Shown here in pieces: positions 23,866 through 36,757 of a stretch of 64,000 nucleotides of DNA; position 1 is the stretch's first letter; each line of letters starts with the position of its first letter. The notes under the pieces were generated by a model that was not told the DNA's origin, made no database searches, and was given only the letters and a program-made list of their open reading frames with translations. The translations under genes and the position numbers were made by a program. Origin of the DNA: Buxus sempervirens (lineage: Eukaryota; Streptophyta; Magnoliopsida; Buxales; Buxaceae); NCBI GenBank assembly GCA_947561395.2, contig OX387192.1, positions 6,112,221 to 6,176,220 on the forward strand. Reading direction: 5' to 3'.

Positions 23866-26800
23866 AGATCACCATCATCATCATCCAATTCCCACCACAG
23901 TGGGATCAGTGACACAAATCTTATCTTTCCATTCCGCTCTTTTAAAAATCATGTCTTCAATTAATCTACGTTTTTATAAGTCTTGTTTTATATATTCCAT
24001 CCATGTCTTTTTAGGTCTACCTCTTACTCGCTTAGGCCCTTCAATATGCAAATCAATGTCGTCGACAACAACTGTCAACACCATTGTTAGCACCATATAT
24101 GTTGTGTTGACACATGGCGTTAAGGAAATGGGCCTTAACACCCGTTTCCTTTTCCTAGCAAAACAAAGAACAAGCATTTAACAAAAAAATATATAAAAAA
24201 ACAAAAAATGTAAGATTAAAAAAAAAAGATAAAAAACTAATTTAGACAACAAAAATATACTTCGCCAAGTGTATTAAATACTCCACTAAAATATAAATTA
24301 ATTTAATTAAAAAACAAAAGATAAATACTCCACAAAAAAAATATAAATTAAAAAACAAAGATAAATTCTAGATGCAAAAATAAATAAATACAAAAAAAAC
24401 TAACATAGATAAAATAAAAAAAAAGATAAATGCAAAAAAAGCTAAAGTACTTAAATTAAAACTAATTTAAGATAAATACAAAACAAAACAAAGATAAAAA
24501 AAAAAAATAAAACTAAACTACTTAAAAAAAACTAAACTTCTTTGTTTTTTTATGAAAAAAAACTAAACTGCTTAAATTTAAAAAAAAAAAAAGATAGGAA
24601 AATATAAATGCAAAAAAAAAAAAAGATATATACAAAAACAAAACACATAAAAGGAAAAGGTATACAAAAATGTAAAGAAAAAAATTATTTACTTTTAAAA
24701 AAGACAAAAAAAATTATGATATTATCGACCAACTCAAATCGTCATTTTTTTTTTCCTTTTTAAAGATAAATAATATTTTCAATCAAGGGACTTGTAACTC
24801 GCATCATCTAACTTGTAAGTTCCCATCAACAGACTTGTAACTCCTTTTAAGGGACTTGTAACTTTTCATCAAAGGACTTGTAATCCCCATCAATAGACTT
24901 GTAACTCCCATCATCTGACTTGTAAATCCTATCAATAGACTTATACTCCCCCATTAATAGACCTGAACTCCCAACTTGTAACTTCCCATCAACCGACTTG
25001 TAATTCTTATTTCAGATTTGTAACTTCATTATAAGTCACCATCAACTGACTTATAATCCCTATCATCAAACTCGTAACTTCCCATTAACGGGCTTGTAAT
25101 CCTTATCAATCCAAAAATATTTTCATTTAATCGAAAATATCAATCTAATTTTACATTTTTTTATGTTTATATTTTATAAATACAAAAAATATAATCATAA
25201 AAGATCAACCCAAAATAAAAAAAGATATACAGAAAAATGTAAAAGTTAAAGATTATTTACTTTTAAAAAAAAAAAAAGATTGATATTTTCGATTAAATGA
25301 AAATATTTTTGGATTGATAAGGATTACAAGTCTATTCATGGGAAATTACAAATTCGATGATGGGATTACAAGTCTGTTGATAGGAAGTTATAAGTTCGAT
25401 GATGGAGATTACAAGTCTGTAGAGAAGAATTACAAGTCGAATGATGGGAAATTACAAATTAAATGATGGGAGTTCTAGTAAGATTATAAGTCTCTTGATA
25501 AGATTGATTTACAAGTCAGATGATGGGAGTTACAAGTCTATTAATGGAGATTTCAAGTCCTTTGATGAAAAATTACAAGTTCCTTGCTACTAATTACGAG
25601 TTTATTGATGGGAACTTACAAGTCAGATGATGGGAGTTACAAGCCTGTTGATAGGAACTTAGAAGTCAGATTATAAGTCTCTTGATAGGATCTTTGGTTT
25701 TTTTGTATTTATCTTAAATTAGTTTTAATTTAAGTTGTTTAGCTTTTTTTTGGCATTTATCTTTTTCCTTTGTTTTTTTTAATTTATATATATATATATA
25801 TATATTTTAGTGGAGTATTTATCTTTTGGTTTTTTAATTAAATTAATTTATATTTTTTAGTGGAGTATTTGATACACTTGTTGAAGTTTATTTTTTGTTT
25901 TTTTAAACTAGTATTTATATTTATATATATAGATATATTTGTTGTTGTTGTATTTAGAACGGGCATTAACGCCCATTCTTTGTTTTGCTAGGATAAGGAA
26001 ACGGGCGTTAAGGCTCGTTTCCTTAAGGCCATGTGTCAACACCACGTATGTGGTGCTGGCAATGGTGTCGACAAATTATTGTTGACGATACCGGTTCTCA
26101 ATATGCATATTCTCACACCTTCTTACAGGTGCATTTCTTGGTTCCACTTTACATGACCAAACCACCTTAACCTAATTTCCTCCACTTATCCCTAATGCAT
26201 GTTATGCCTAACCACTTTCGAATGTCTTCATTTCTTATTTTGTCTTTCTTAGTTTTGCCACAAGTCCATCTTATCATCATCGGCTTAGTGATTTATATTT
26301 TGAACATGTTGGCTCTTTGTTGCCCAACATTCTGCCCCATATAACATAACCAGTCTAATTGCTGTCTTATAGAACTTACCCTTTTATTTAAGTGGAACAC
26401 GTTTATCACACAAAACCCTAGAAGCACCTCATCCACTTAAGCCAACCAACTCTAATCATATGTACAACATCTTCCTCAATTTCTCCATCTTTTTATACCA
26501 TTGATTCAAGATATTTGACTTATTACTTAAAGGGATATCTTGATTGTCAATTCTAATAGTTTCATTAGTTATATTGTTATTTGTATTAAAATGGCATTCC
26601 ATATATCCAATCTTTGCACAGCTTATTTTAAAACCCTTTGATTCTAGGGTATCTCTTCACAATTCTAACTTAATATTTACTTATTCTCCAGTGTGGCCCA
26701 CTAATACTACATTGTCTACAAATAACATACACCAAGGCACCTGATCTTGAATATGACTTGTTAACTCATTTGTAAGGCAAAAAGATAAAGGTTGATAGCT

Positions 26801-27420
26801 GACCCTTGATGCAAACCTATCTTAACCGAAGAACCTATTGTCTCACCACCAACAGTTTTCGCTTTAGTTATGACTCCCTTATACATATCCTTCATTACGT
26901 CAATATATTTCATTGGTATATCTTTTTTATATAAATTCCACCAAATTAATTCTCTTGGAATCCAATCATAAGCTTTTTCTAAATCAATGAAAACCATATG
27001 CAAATCATTTTTCTTTTCTCTAGACTTTTCAATTAACTATCTTAGTAAACATATAGCTTTCATAGTGGATCTTCCAAGCATAAATCCAAATAGGTTTTCT
27101 GTCATTCTAGTTGTTAGCCTTAATCTATGTTCACTCTTTCCTTCATAGTGAAAATCATAAGTTTAATGCCACGGTAATTTGCACACTCTTGTACGTCCCC
27201 TTTATTCTTGTATATTAGAATTATTGTACTAATCCTTAAAGCGTTTGGCATTTTCCCAGTCTTTAAAATTTCATTAACTATGCCAAAATGTGTAATTGTT
27301 AACCATGCCAAAAACGCAAAAGCTGAACTTTCATAAAAACTATTGTTGATGGAATTCAAGAAATGTGGTCAGATGACTTTCCATCACCACCCTTCTATGA
27401 TAAAAGTTAGAAATGGAGAA
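23866..27420 (-). mobile_element. RTE-type LINE, 5'-truncated, split by a foldback
   Basis: The minus strand carries reverse-transcriptase pieces: IVNEILKTGKMPNALRIST and YKNKGDVQECANYRGIKLM (27120-27359), then VFIDLEKAYDWIPRELIWW and GLHQGSAINLYLFAL (26761-27003). These are RT motifs of the RTE clade. The C-terminal RVRGRPKKTWMEYIKQDL is at 23974-24040, and a CATCAT-type tail lies near 23868. The coding frame has shifts and stops. A 2047-bp foldback element (24051-26097) interrupts it. Confidence 0.8.
24051..26097. mobile_element. Foldback element, 10-bp TSD
   Basis: TSD TCAATATGCA lies at 24041-24050 and 26098-26107. Almost the whole element is one inverted repeat folded around about 25200. 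The outer arms share GTGTTGACACATGGC, CCTTAACNCCCGTTTCCTT and CCTAGCAAAACAAAG. Next come A-rich (left) and T-rich (right) arms. The core is a tandem array of about 17 bp with ACTTGTAACTCCCATCA-like units (24785-25100), inverted at 25310-25680. No protein is encoded. The TSD length suits a Mutator-related element. Confidence 0.85.
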
Positions 27421-27884
27421 ACACTACATAGGCCACCCATCAATCAACATAAAAAGTATTTATGGTATGACATAAGAATTGAATTTAATGATGCTCATAT
27501 TTAATTGGTTGAATAGTTACACTTTATCAGTGCTGTATTTAGCATCCCTGAAGTTGTATGATCTCTTAATACTCATGCAAACTGTATAACCAAGTTCTCA
27601 ATCACGAAACATAACAGCTACCTAAAAGAGAAAAATAGAATTCGTAAGTCAACCAAGTGGATCAACAGACATGGGCATGCAATTGGACTTGAGCAACATG
27701 ACATAAATGCAAAGTCAGATAAGAAGAAATGTTCACTATTAGAAAGTTCTAACTTTTCAGACAGATGGATCTTCGTCATGCCCTGATAATTGGCCCCCTA
27801 AAAATTTTAGAACCGTTGGTCTCTGTTATATATCCTGTTTGAGTCTATCGAATGTCCGTTGGTTCTGTAATTTTGCCTTGTTAG

Positions 27885-28130
27885 GGCTGTAAACAGGTCA
27901 GATTTGAACCGGATATATGAGAATCCAAATTCAAATCCAATTAATATTTAGGATATCCGTATTCGTTTAGCTATTCGACGGAAATTTCATATCTCATATC
28001 AAATCCAATTCCGAATACTGTTATCAAATGCATATTCAAATCTGATTCTATTCGAATCAGATTAAATATTCAAATCCATGAATAAATCTGAAAACCCGAT
28101 TAAATTCCACCTAATTCAAAAGTAAAGTGT
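27885..28130 (+). mobile_element. hAT-like element fragment
   Basis: It starts TTAGGGCTGTAAACAGGTC, then many ATTCAAATCC/GGATATCCG motifs, as in plant hAT MITEs with TAGGGCTGTAAA ends. The other end was not found. Confidence 0.4.
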
Positions 28131-30048
28131 GATGTAAAAATGTACAAGTTAATATTTTAAAGTAAACTCAAAAATTAAAAATTAAAAAAAGAAGCATAGC
28201 ACACACACAAAATAGTACTAACAACCATGATAGCGTCTGGTCAAGCCAGGTTGTTAACAACGATGCTCAGCAGCGAAGTGCTCAAGTAAGGGTTTTTACG
28301 CCTAGAGTGAAAAAAGGAAGGCTCGAGGATCAATCCAAAGTGTTATAGACAGAGATTAGAAAACACATACAGCATAAAAGACAAATCAATATAGTTGCAA
28401 ATAAATCTTACAGTTCTTGTTTGCAATCACGCATACCTGATACGTCAAGGAGATTGTTGGAGGTGAAGCCTTGCGTTACCAGATGGCTATGAAAGATGGG
28501 TTAGAACGAAGACGCAGATTAGAACAGAGCACCAGCCTTACCGTTGGAAACTTCAGAGAGGCTGAGCAGAAGCTTTACCGTTGACAGCCTTACCTTTGAA
28601 AACTTGAAAGAGGGCTATAATCTAGCTCTTTCTCCCAATAGAAAATTAACTAACAATAGCCTGACCATAAAAACAAATCGCGGTTAATTCAAATTAAGTG
28701 AAAAAAAAATAAACAAGGGGACGAAGAAATTGTCACTAGAGGATCCTCACATGGAATTCTACAATTTCCAAGGCATCAACTGGAAGTTTTGGCTACAATC
28801 ATATAGATAAAAGCCTATGGAGAACCTCATAACATGACAATGGCAACAAGAACAACAACAGCAATAACAACCAGAAAAAATGCAATAGTAGACACAGAAA
28901 GACATTGTGGATCACCCAATTGACAATATCCAAAGAGTATATAAATTTTTCACATATATTACACAAAGAGAAGTTGGACCTATCTTTGAGCAGCTCTAAA
29001 GACTCCCTTTGCTTTCTTATGAACCCTCTTTATTCTTTTTACCGGAGGAAATGAAATTAAAATACAAGACCAGAGCAGACCAAAATAGCCATAATGCCAT
29101 CACCAATGTAACCCTAATAACAGTTCATAAATCAACATGGAAGAAATGGCTATATCTCCAATGCAGCTCTGATTTACAGTACTCAGACAATTGATAAATT
29201 CATCATTATGCTAACTTGGGTACATGAAAGAAATGATAGCTCAAACAAGAGAACCTACCAAACTCAATCGAATTTCGACTTATAGATACCCGAAAAATCT
29301 TCTCACTTTGTGATCACCTAGATACCATTGACAAACAGCAAACGCATGGACGCTGTGTGTCAATATCCAAGCAGTACTTGCATAGGTTTCGCACAGCAAG
29401 CAAGCACAATTACAGCCCACGCGCAATTGAACACGCAGAAAAAGACATATACAGACACACACGCAGTGTATCAATGGAGGCCAAACATGGCGTTACATCC
29501 CAGAATCATCAATCAGTAAATCAAATAGGCTAAATTCAAATCACGCAAAGCAACAAATAAATAAATAAATAAAGAAGAACAACGCTGTAACCAAGTGACA
29601 TTCCGAATAACATCGTTTGCTTTTTAAGGAGTTCATGATTATCGTTTCGAGAACCCCCGATATAAAAGAAATAGAAACAGAGAAAACAGTAACTGAAATC
29701 GTATAATTAGAATCAAAGGCGACTACTTTGTAGGGTTTTGTTTGCACCAAACCTAGATGATAGAAGTAAAGATGGAAACAGGGAAAGGTCGCCGGAAAGA
29801 ATAGAGATCTCACCGAAAACAGATGGTCCACCGCCGGCGGTATTTAGTTTCGCCAAAAAGCCTCTTCCTTGAGGAAGCTCTCCCAAGCTTACTGAAATAC
29901 CTAGCTTTGGACGGTTCAGATTATATGTTTAGAATCTTTAGATTATAGCTCGGTTCGGGCTTCTGCAACGGTCAGGTAAATCGTCTCAGGCTCGAACATG
30001 GCTCCGGCATCGTAATAAAGGGAAAATTATTGGCAAGAAAAATCTTTA
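28131..30048. other. No gene recognised
   Basis: A minus-strand frame of 96 codons (29541-29831, MDHLFSVRSLFFP) ends in low-complexity hydrophobic residues. It could be the 5' end of a gene but has no recognisable homologue. The rest is noncoding. Confidence 0.3.
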
Positions 30049-30049
30049 G

Positions 30050-30222
30050 GCTCTGTTTGTTTTACCGGAAAATAGGAAAAATAAAATATTTTCCAGAATT
30101 TTAAAGTTTTCCGGACGTTTGTTTTAAGGGAAAACGAAAACTGAAGGAAAATATTTTCCAATTTGATGGAAAATTGGCGGAAAATAACTTCCGCTAAAAA
30201 TCAGCGGAAGTTATTTTCCGCC
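30050..30222. repeat. Transposon-like end and perfect 20-bp hairpin
   Basis: GGCTCTGTTTGTTTTACCGG at 30050 resembles terminal repeats of PIF/Harbinger-type MITEs. At 30176-30195 and 30203-30222 two perfectly complementary 20-bp arms (GGCGGAAAATAACTTCCGCT) flank a 7-base loop. No matching far end was seen. Confidence 0.5.
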
Positions 30223-32743
30223 AAGGCATTACGAACGGAACTCTTGCCTCGTGCTCGTGTTTCAAAATTTTCTTTCTCCTCGACTTCGACTCCCTTCTTC
30301 ATTCTCTTGGGCATGACGAACGACTTCGACGAAGATAGCTCGAGAGCTTCCTAGGCACGACGAAGGTATCTTGAGATTCTCTTGTTTTCTTCCTTCTCCT
30401 AGGGCATCACGAAATCGGAGACTCGCCTTCCTCCCTCCTTATAGCTTTTCCTGCGGTGGTGAAGAAATCGGACAACTGCAGAGAGACCGTGGGTTTGATC
30501 TAGGATTCGGCGATATTAAGTTTCGTAAAGAGTCAGCATTTGGCGATAGCATCTATAAATAGAGGTTCGAGGGCAATTTCCTCTTCATTGTTCTGTTTTC
30601 TTCCGATCTTTTGAAGCCTCGTTTTTTCATTTCTCCTCCTATCAAGTTGAGGGATCTTGCTCTTACTTGTTCGATTCTCTCTTGATATTATTTCTTCTAC
30701 TTTTCCGTTCTTGTTTGTGTGAAGTTTTGTTTTAGATCATCTGTTTAACTTTATTAAGATATTAGGGTTTCTTTAGGGTTCCTTATATCTTTGTATGACG
30801 TTAAGGTATTTTTTTCTGATTGATTTATTGGGATTGCGGTGGAGATCGTTACGTTTTTATAGGAGTCTCAGATGATTATTATGCTTATCCATATTCTGGT
30901 TGTGAATCTGTAAAAGAAATCAGGGTGCTTTGCAAGCTCAAGGGACTGATACAAGCAAATCTTTAGCATCATGAGAAATGGGTTTGATCTGGGATTTGTT
31001 GACAGAGTATAAGGAGGCAATTTGGTCTATTTGGAGGTCTTTTGGATGTGGTAAAGAGAGGAATTGCAGGTCTGTAGAGTCTCCAAGCAAGCTTAAGGAT
31101 ACATAAAGGATGTAGAAGAAATAGATATGAGCAGAGTTAGTGTGAACAAGAAGGGGATGAGGAAATCTGGTTGATCTTGACAGATGTGATTGGTTACTTC
31201 TTGTTTGTTTATTCATTTTTAAACAAACACTGCTAATTGCCTGCTGATAAATGCATGCCAGAGCCTGCATTCCTTAATCCATTATTCATCAAGAGATAGA
31301 AAAGTAGGATTCGGTCTTACACATCCAATGAGAAAATTGTTGAAGGAAACCAAAATAAACAAGGCATTCTGTGGTTTTCAAGTTGAAGAAACATTTGGAA
31401 CTCTAGTCAAATCCAAGAGGGTATGTTGTTAGCCAACCCCAACTGCATTTGATTGTCACAGTCTGTTTGATTTCTATTGAGTTTGTTGCTTATTGGATAA
31501 GGGTTTGGAATCTTTTTTTATGTCAGATTCATGACAACTCAAACCTAATCAATAAAAAGGAGCCTCCCGATCGATTGGGCCTTGAGTCATCCCATCCAAA
31601 GTTGCAACCCTACCGAGCTCCTTCTACTGACATTTTTTGGTCACTCCATGTAGTTTTTATTTGTGAATAGGGCATTGTTCCACATTACTTGAGGGCAATA
31701 ACAAGTTTCTTCTTACCTTCTGATAAGGGAGGGAAGCCTCCTTTGTGCCAAACTCAACACATCTCAATTACATTTTTCTTCTCTGATAATTGTACTATTT
31801 TCCACTGTCTTTAGGCCTAAAATTGTTGCTACTTTGGTTGGTTCTCTCTTCTTCTCTTGCTTATAAAAACTGCAGGATTGGGCTCACATACATCCATTCG
31901 CTTACCAAAAAAATTTTGAGTGATTAATGGGGTTTACACTGGCTGGGCCTGTTCAAAACTGGTGTTCCCAACTCTATTTTGGGCCAGAGTAGGTCTAGTT
32001 TTTAAAAGTATTAGTTGGACTTGGACTCAATAAATCCAAGCTAGCTGTGGCAGGTTGATGCTAAGGCAAAGCCTATCCAAAATTTATTTTGTCCTTAAAC
32101 TTACTACAATGGGCTTCTTTGTAGACAGGAAATGTTCAGTAGCTTTCAAGCATCATATTATCTAGAAATAGCTTGGAGAGGAGATTTGTAAGTTACAAAT
32201 CTACTCACAGTAAGTTCCTACAAAAGTTACAACCCTAGGCTCTTTCAGAGCAGAAACTTCAATGACCACATCTTCTTTTGAGCTAGTAGTTATTGTATAA
32301 AGAGATAAATTAAAGGGATTTTTCTTCTCTCAGGGTTTCCCAATTAAGTTATGGTCGTCCTTGTGAAAGTACATGTCTTGTAAGGAAATGAGATTCTTAT
32401 TTATTTTTTATTTTGATAATAACATACACCTGCACAGCAAGATATATTATATGTTGGGTTACTGTTTTATGAGATTTCCAATCTTTTTTACTGCTGTGAG
32501 ATATATTTTGGTTTTAAACTTGAAATTGGTTATCAGTGAGGGGTACCACAAGTACAGGGTATCCTTGACCATCCCATACCCTGCAATTGAGAACCAAGAG
32601 GATGGTAATTTGGTAACCTAAAATAGCTTTGTTACATCAACTGTTTTAATAAGATATCTGAGCCCTACGATCACAACTCTACATTTGTTACTTATACACC
32701 TTTAAATTTTGTGGTAATCAAAACTTGATATCTTCATTTACAG
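30223..32743. other. No gene recognised
   Basis: AT-rich, intron-like DNA, possibly what remains of introns of the PHD-finger gene whose last exon follows. No upstream PHD exon with the expected Cys pairs could be found. Confidence 0.35.
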
Positions 32744-32848
32744 TGTCAAGGAGGTGAATGGTTCCATTATTCATGTGTCGGACTTACACTAGATACAAGA
32801 TTCAAAGGAAAGTGGTATTGCCCTACTTGCAGATTGCTACCGCAATGA
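32744..32848 (+). pseudogene. Lone PHD-finger last exon (ING-like)
   Basis: After a TTTACAG acceptor the exon reads [34 protein letters not shown] and stop. The C..WFH..C and WYCPTC spacing is the second half of a PHD zinc finger, which binds histone H3 tails. The FKGKWYCP form recalls ING-type or related plant PHD proteins. The first half of the finger was not found upstream, so this is a gene fragment, unless the rest lies across a very long intron. About 300 bp of 3'-UTR-like sequence follows. Confidence 0.6.
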
Positions 32849-33579
32849 TTGTACATCCAAGACTTGTGATCTTTTATTTATTTTCTTTTTATTTTATTTT
32901 TTCTAAGATGTGCAAGTTGTCTTCCAAACATGAGGTATGTAAACAGGGTACTTAAGAGTAGTTGGGTATTGTATTCAAAGGTTGTTGTTGGTGTTCCCTT
33001 TTTGTGAACACAATTGCGAAGATCTTCGATTCTGTAACATAATTGCCTGCTATTTTCTGTAAATAATGTTATTGAAAAGAACAATATGAATGAGGAAGGG
33101 TTAAGAAGCTTCTTGTGATTGTAGGCATTCATGTATCATCTGTAATGTTCATATCAGGAACTGAAAGTTTTGTATGTACTGGTGGGGGTTGTGTGCATTA
33201 ACTTCTTTTGTGAGCTTTGCTATCTTTTATTTTCTTGTTAGAAGGTCTAGCTCTTATATGCTTTGAGACTGATGTCTTTTGTTTAGAATGGTTGGTTCTT
33301 ATTTTTTGCAGTTTATTAGTGTTTACTCCGATAAAGACTATCTCTTTTGTTGAGAAGAATCCACATGTAATTAGTTGGCAATTGCAAAAGAGAGGGAGCA
33401 GGTCATGTCTTATCCTTTTTTCCTTATTTTAACCCCTACGTCAGCTAGCTCAGCTGTCAGTAACATTGTGTTAAAATCAACTTTTTTGTACATTGTGTCA
33501 GTGAGCCCATAGAAAACGGAGCCGCATCCCCTTTTCCAAAATCTCATATTCCATTTTTACTGCGTTGAGGAGAGGACGC

Positions 33580-36500
33580 GGGCTCGTTTGGCTTTCATTT
33601 TGGGAACTCATTCCAAGCCTTGAAACTCATTTCAAAGCTTGGAATGAATTTAAGAGGTTAAATATGTGTTTGGTAAACCATGTTGGAACTCATTCTAATA
33701 GAATGAGAATGAGAAAAACTGGAGTGGAGAGAAACGGCTCTCAACCCGTTTTCAGAATTTGAGAATGAGTTTTAGATTTTTTGCGGTGGCAAACTTGTAA
33801 ATAACATGAAGTTCTAAAAAGTGGCATAAATTGTAAATATTGCAATCGCACGTCTTCTCTTCTACGCAACTCTTTCTTCAACACAGCCCTCTTCTCTTAA
33901 AAGAATAGTTCTCTTCTCCTTTGCTCCATTGCTCTAAACGATGAAACCTTGGGAAACGACCATTACGAACGATATTGCATCGTGATTAGAGGCGATTGAA
34001 AGATATTTCGTTTGCTATATGTTTGTTTTCGTTTTATTTCTTCTCTTTTCATATTCTATGGTCGAGCGGAATGTCGAGCCCTGAAGCAAAGTTAGGGCTT
34101 CGAGTAGAGGATTTGTGGGGCATTCAAGAGCCTTAGCTTAGCCCGTCGGAGAGGCTTAATTCCTGCTTCGAAAGCATCCCTGTCTCTTCTTTTCCTCCGG
34201 CTCCATCATCTCAAGGTGCGGTCTCATTCATCGCAAATTATTAATCGGTCCCCTTTTTTTCTTTTCCTACTAAATTGCAATTCAATTACGGCGTGTATTG
34301 TGAATTACACGAATAAATAGAATGAAATAAAATGAAAACAGAAATTTGAAATTCGTGATGTAGAACACTTTGATTTCTTTTGTTACTGTCTGGTGAATAT
34401 TTGCATCATTTTGTGTTGAATTAACTGTTATAGCAATTAGATAAAAAATATTTAAAGGGAGTAGAGAAGCATTGATCCATGAGTCGGTATTAAAAGTTTA
34501 TGTAGAAAAATGGTGAAAGAGATAACGATACATCTAGAAGAGGCATCTGAGCAGTAGGCAATGTTGGCGTCTTTTCTTTGTATGAATAAACATATAGATT
34601 AGCAAGCGTAAGAGTTCAAACAGATTACAGTTTCCGGTTTGACATATAGAAATAGCAAGTGGTTTGGCTATTAAATAGGTAAATGTGATCTATTGATTCC
34701 ATTAATGTTGCAGTGGAAAGACACAGTGTTGATGACAGAAATCTCATGACATTACAATACACATTGCTCACAACTGCAACACTTCAAATTGGTGGGAGCC
34801 CCAAAAGTAATATTATGGAAGCAAGATTAATTACTGTTCTTAAAATAAATAAATAAAAAATCAGGTTCTATTTGCACAACTAAACCCAGTTTCCTGGTTT
34901 TCCCCTTGCCTATAAATTGCTGCAAATTCATTGCCACATATTTGGTTTGCAATTTTAGATGTATCTAATGGGAACTTGATTGATCCATTTTAATGATTAG
35001 TGTGAAGTAGTTACTATGATAGTTATTTGCAATGAATGAGTGAAGCCAAGATTTGAGAGTTTTGTTTGAGTTTGATTTTAATGCTTTGAGAGCCATATTA
35101 GGAATCGTTTCCGGCGGGATTGAGGTGAGGAAAGAGTGACAAATTAGAGGCATTGTGGAATTGTCGCTCAAACTATCAAAAGAAAAAAGATCTGTTTTTA
35201 TAGTTCAACAATGGCTGAAATCAAGTGGCTTTTATTTTGTTCTCATGTGAACTTTTTAATCTTTGTTACTATTATGAGTTATGAGTTAGCAAGGACATAT
35301 GTCATCATATTCAGGTATTTCAAATTTATAGGTTTTTTTTTTAAGTTGGTGTTCAACTAATGTTTATTTGAGGTTCATTATGTGTTTGATGTTAGTTTTT
35401 TTTAAGGTTCATTTCAAGAATCATTTGTTATTTCAGATTTTCGTTTTCTTTAATTTTGCTAGATAAATTGTACTAGAATTCAGTAGAAGCGCTAGTTTTA
35501 ATCTCATGCCGTTGCATAAATTATTTGCAGTATATGCTACAATCGAAAATGACAGATCTTTGGCAGAGGCTCATGTTCAAGCAATGCAATTTGATAAGGC
35601 AGCAAATCTTTGCAACAAGTCCCTTGAAATCCACATAGAGCACAGCTCACCAACATACCTTGAAGAAGTAGCTGACCTATGTTTGATGGCCTTCCTCTGT
35701 GAGGCTAAGGAGGATTATGAATTTGTTTTCGAGCACTCAATCCTTTGCTAGAATGACAGTGATTGCCAATGGTCAAGATAAGAAGGTGGCTGCTGTTACA
35801 TTTACTTGTCCCTCTGCCGCTTCAATGAAGCTTCTTTTTCTTACCAAAAGGCCCTCACAGTCTTCAAATCCACCAAAGGGGGGCAACCACTTCAGTTGCT
35901 TCAGTCTTTATTTGCCTTGCCAATGTCTGCTATAAGATAGGCAAGCTTTGAGAGTCCAAATCCTATTGTGAGAGTGCATAACCAATACTGGAAATCATAC
36001 CTAAGGAGATTGCCACTGGCCTGACTAAAATTTCAGCCATCTATGAAGCTGCGAAGATTATCCATGGACTGTGTTGAAAACCAAAAGATCTAGAGAAGCA
36101 TATAATAGAGTATCTATTGAACACAAATCATTAGTTTAACAGCAAATACGTTGGCTAGTTTTGCATTAGACCAATTTTCTTGTTTTTGGAAAACAAATTT
36201 ACCTCCTTAAATTTCTTTTGTTCTCAATGATGACTATTTGGGTAGATCTATACCACGTGTAACTTGGTTTGATTAATAGTAATATTTTTTATCTTATTAC
36301 CAAAAAAGAAAGCCTTATTGGATTGAATTATATTTTTTTTGGATGTTCTTTGAATCAATAATAATTGCAGGCAGGCATTGTTGGAGAGTTTATAGGGTAA
36401 ATGATGATTCCTAGGGGCTTTGGAGGATAAATGAGTTTAGTTAGGTGTTTTATATTTGTATTATTTATTCAGATATATTTATAAGAAGGATTTTTCTTTT

Positions 36501-36757
36501 TTTAAGTTTTATTTTTCAAGTATCAAACAGTTTTCTTATTATTATTCATAAAAAAAAAGACAAAAATAAAGGAAAAGAAAAATTTCACGGAACTCATTTC
36601 ATTGCATCTTAACCAAACAACTGTTTGGGTTAGAACTCATTTGGTTATATGCAAACCAAACGGAATTAGAAAGCCTTAAAAATGAATTCGCAAAATGAGT
36701 TCCAGGAACTCATTTTCAGAATGAATTCCTAATCCAAAATGAAAGCCAAACGAGGCC
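33580..36757. mobile_element. PIF/Harbinger-like element with captured gene piece
   Basis: The ends are GGGCTCGTTTGGC...TTTCATTTTGG and, inverted, CCAAAATGAAAGCC...AAACGAGGCC, about 24 bp. The uninterrupted right arm of the host transposon shows the empty site GAGGACGCCAAGTG, so the insertion duplicated only 2-3 bp (GC or GCC). No transposase is seen. It carries the KLCR fragment. Confidence 0.65.
35531..36055 (+). pseudogene. Kinesin-light-chain-related (KLCR) fragment
   Basis: After a TATTTGCAG acceptor the sequence reads YATIENDRSLAEAHVQAMQF, DKAANLCNKSLEIHIEHSSP and TYLEEVADLCLMAFLCEA, tetratricopeptide repeats of plant KLCR/CMU proteins that link cellulose-synthase tracks to cortical microtubules. 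Downstream, frame-shifted pieces continue (YQKALTVFKS-like, then KISAIYEA-like to about 36055). The fragment lies inside a non-autonomous DNA transposon, so it is a captured and decayed piece of a host gene. Confidence 0.7.
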
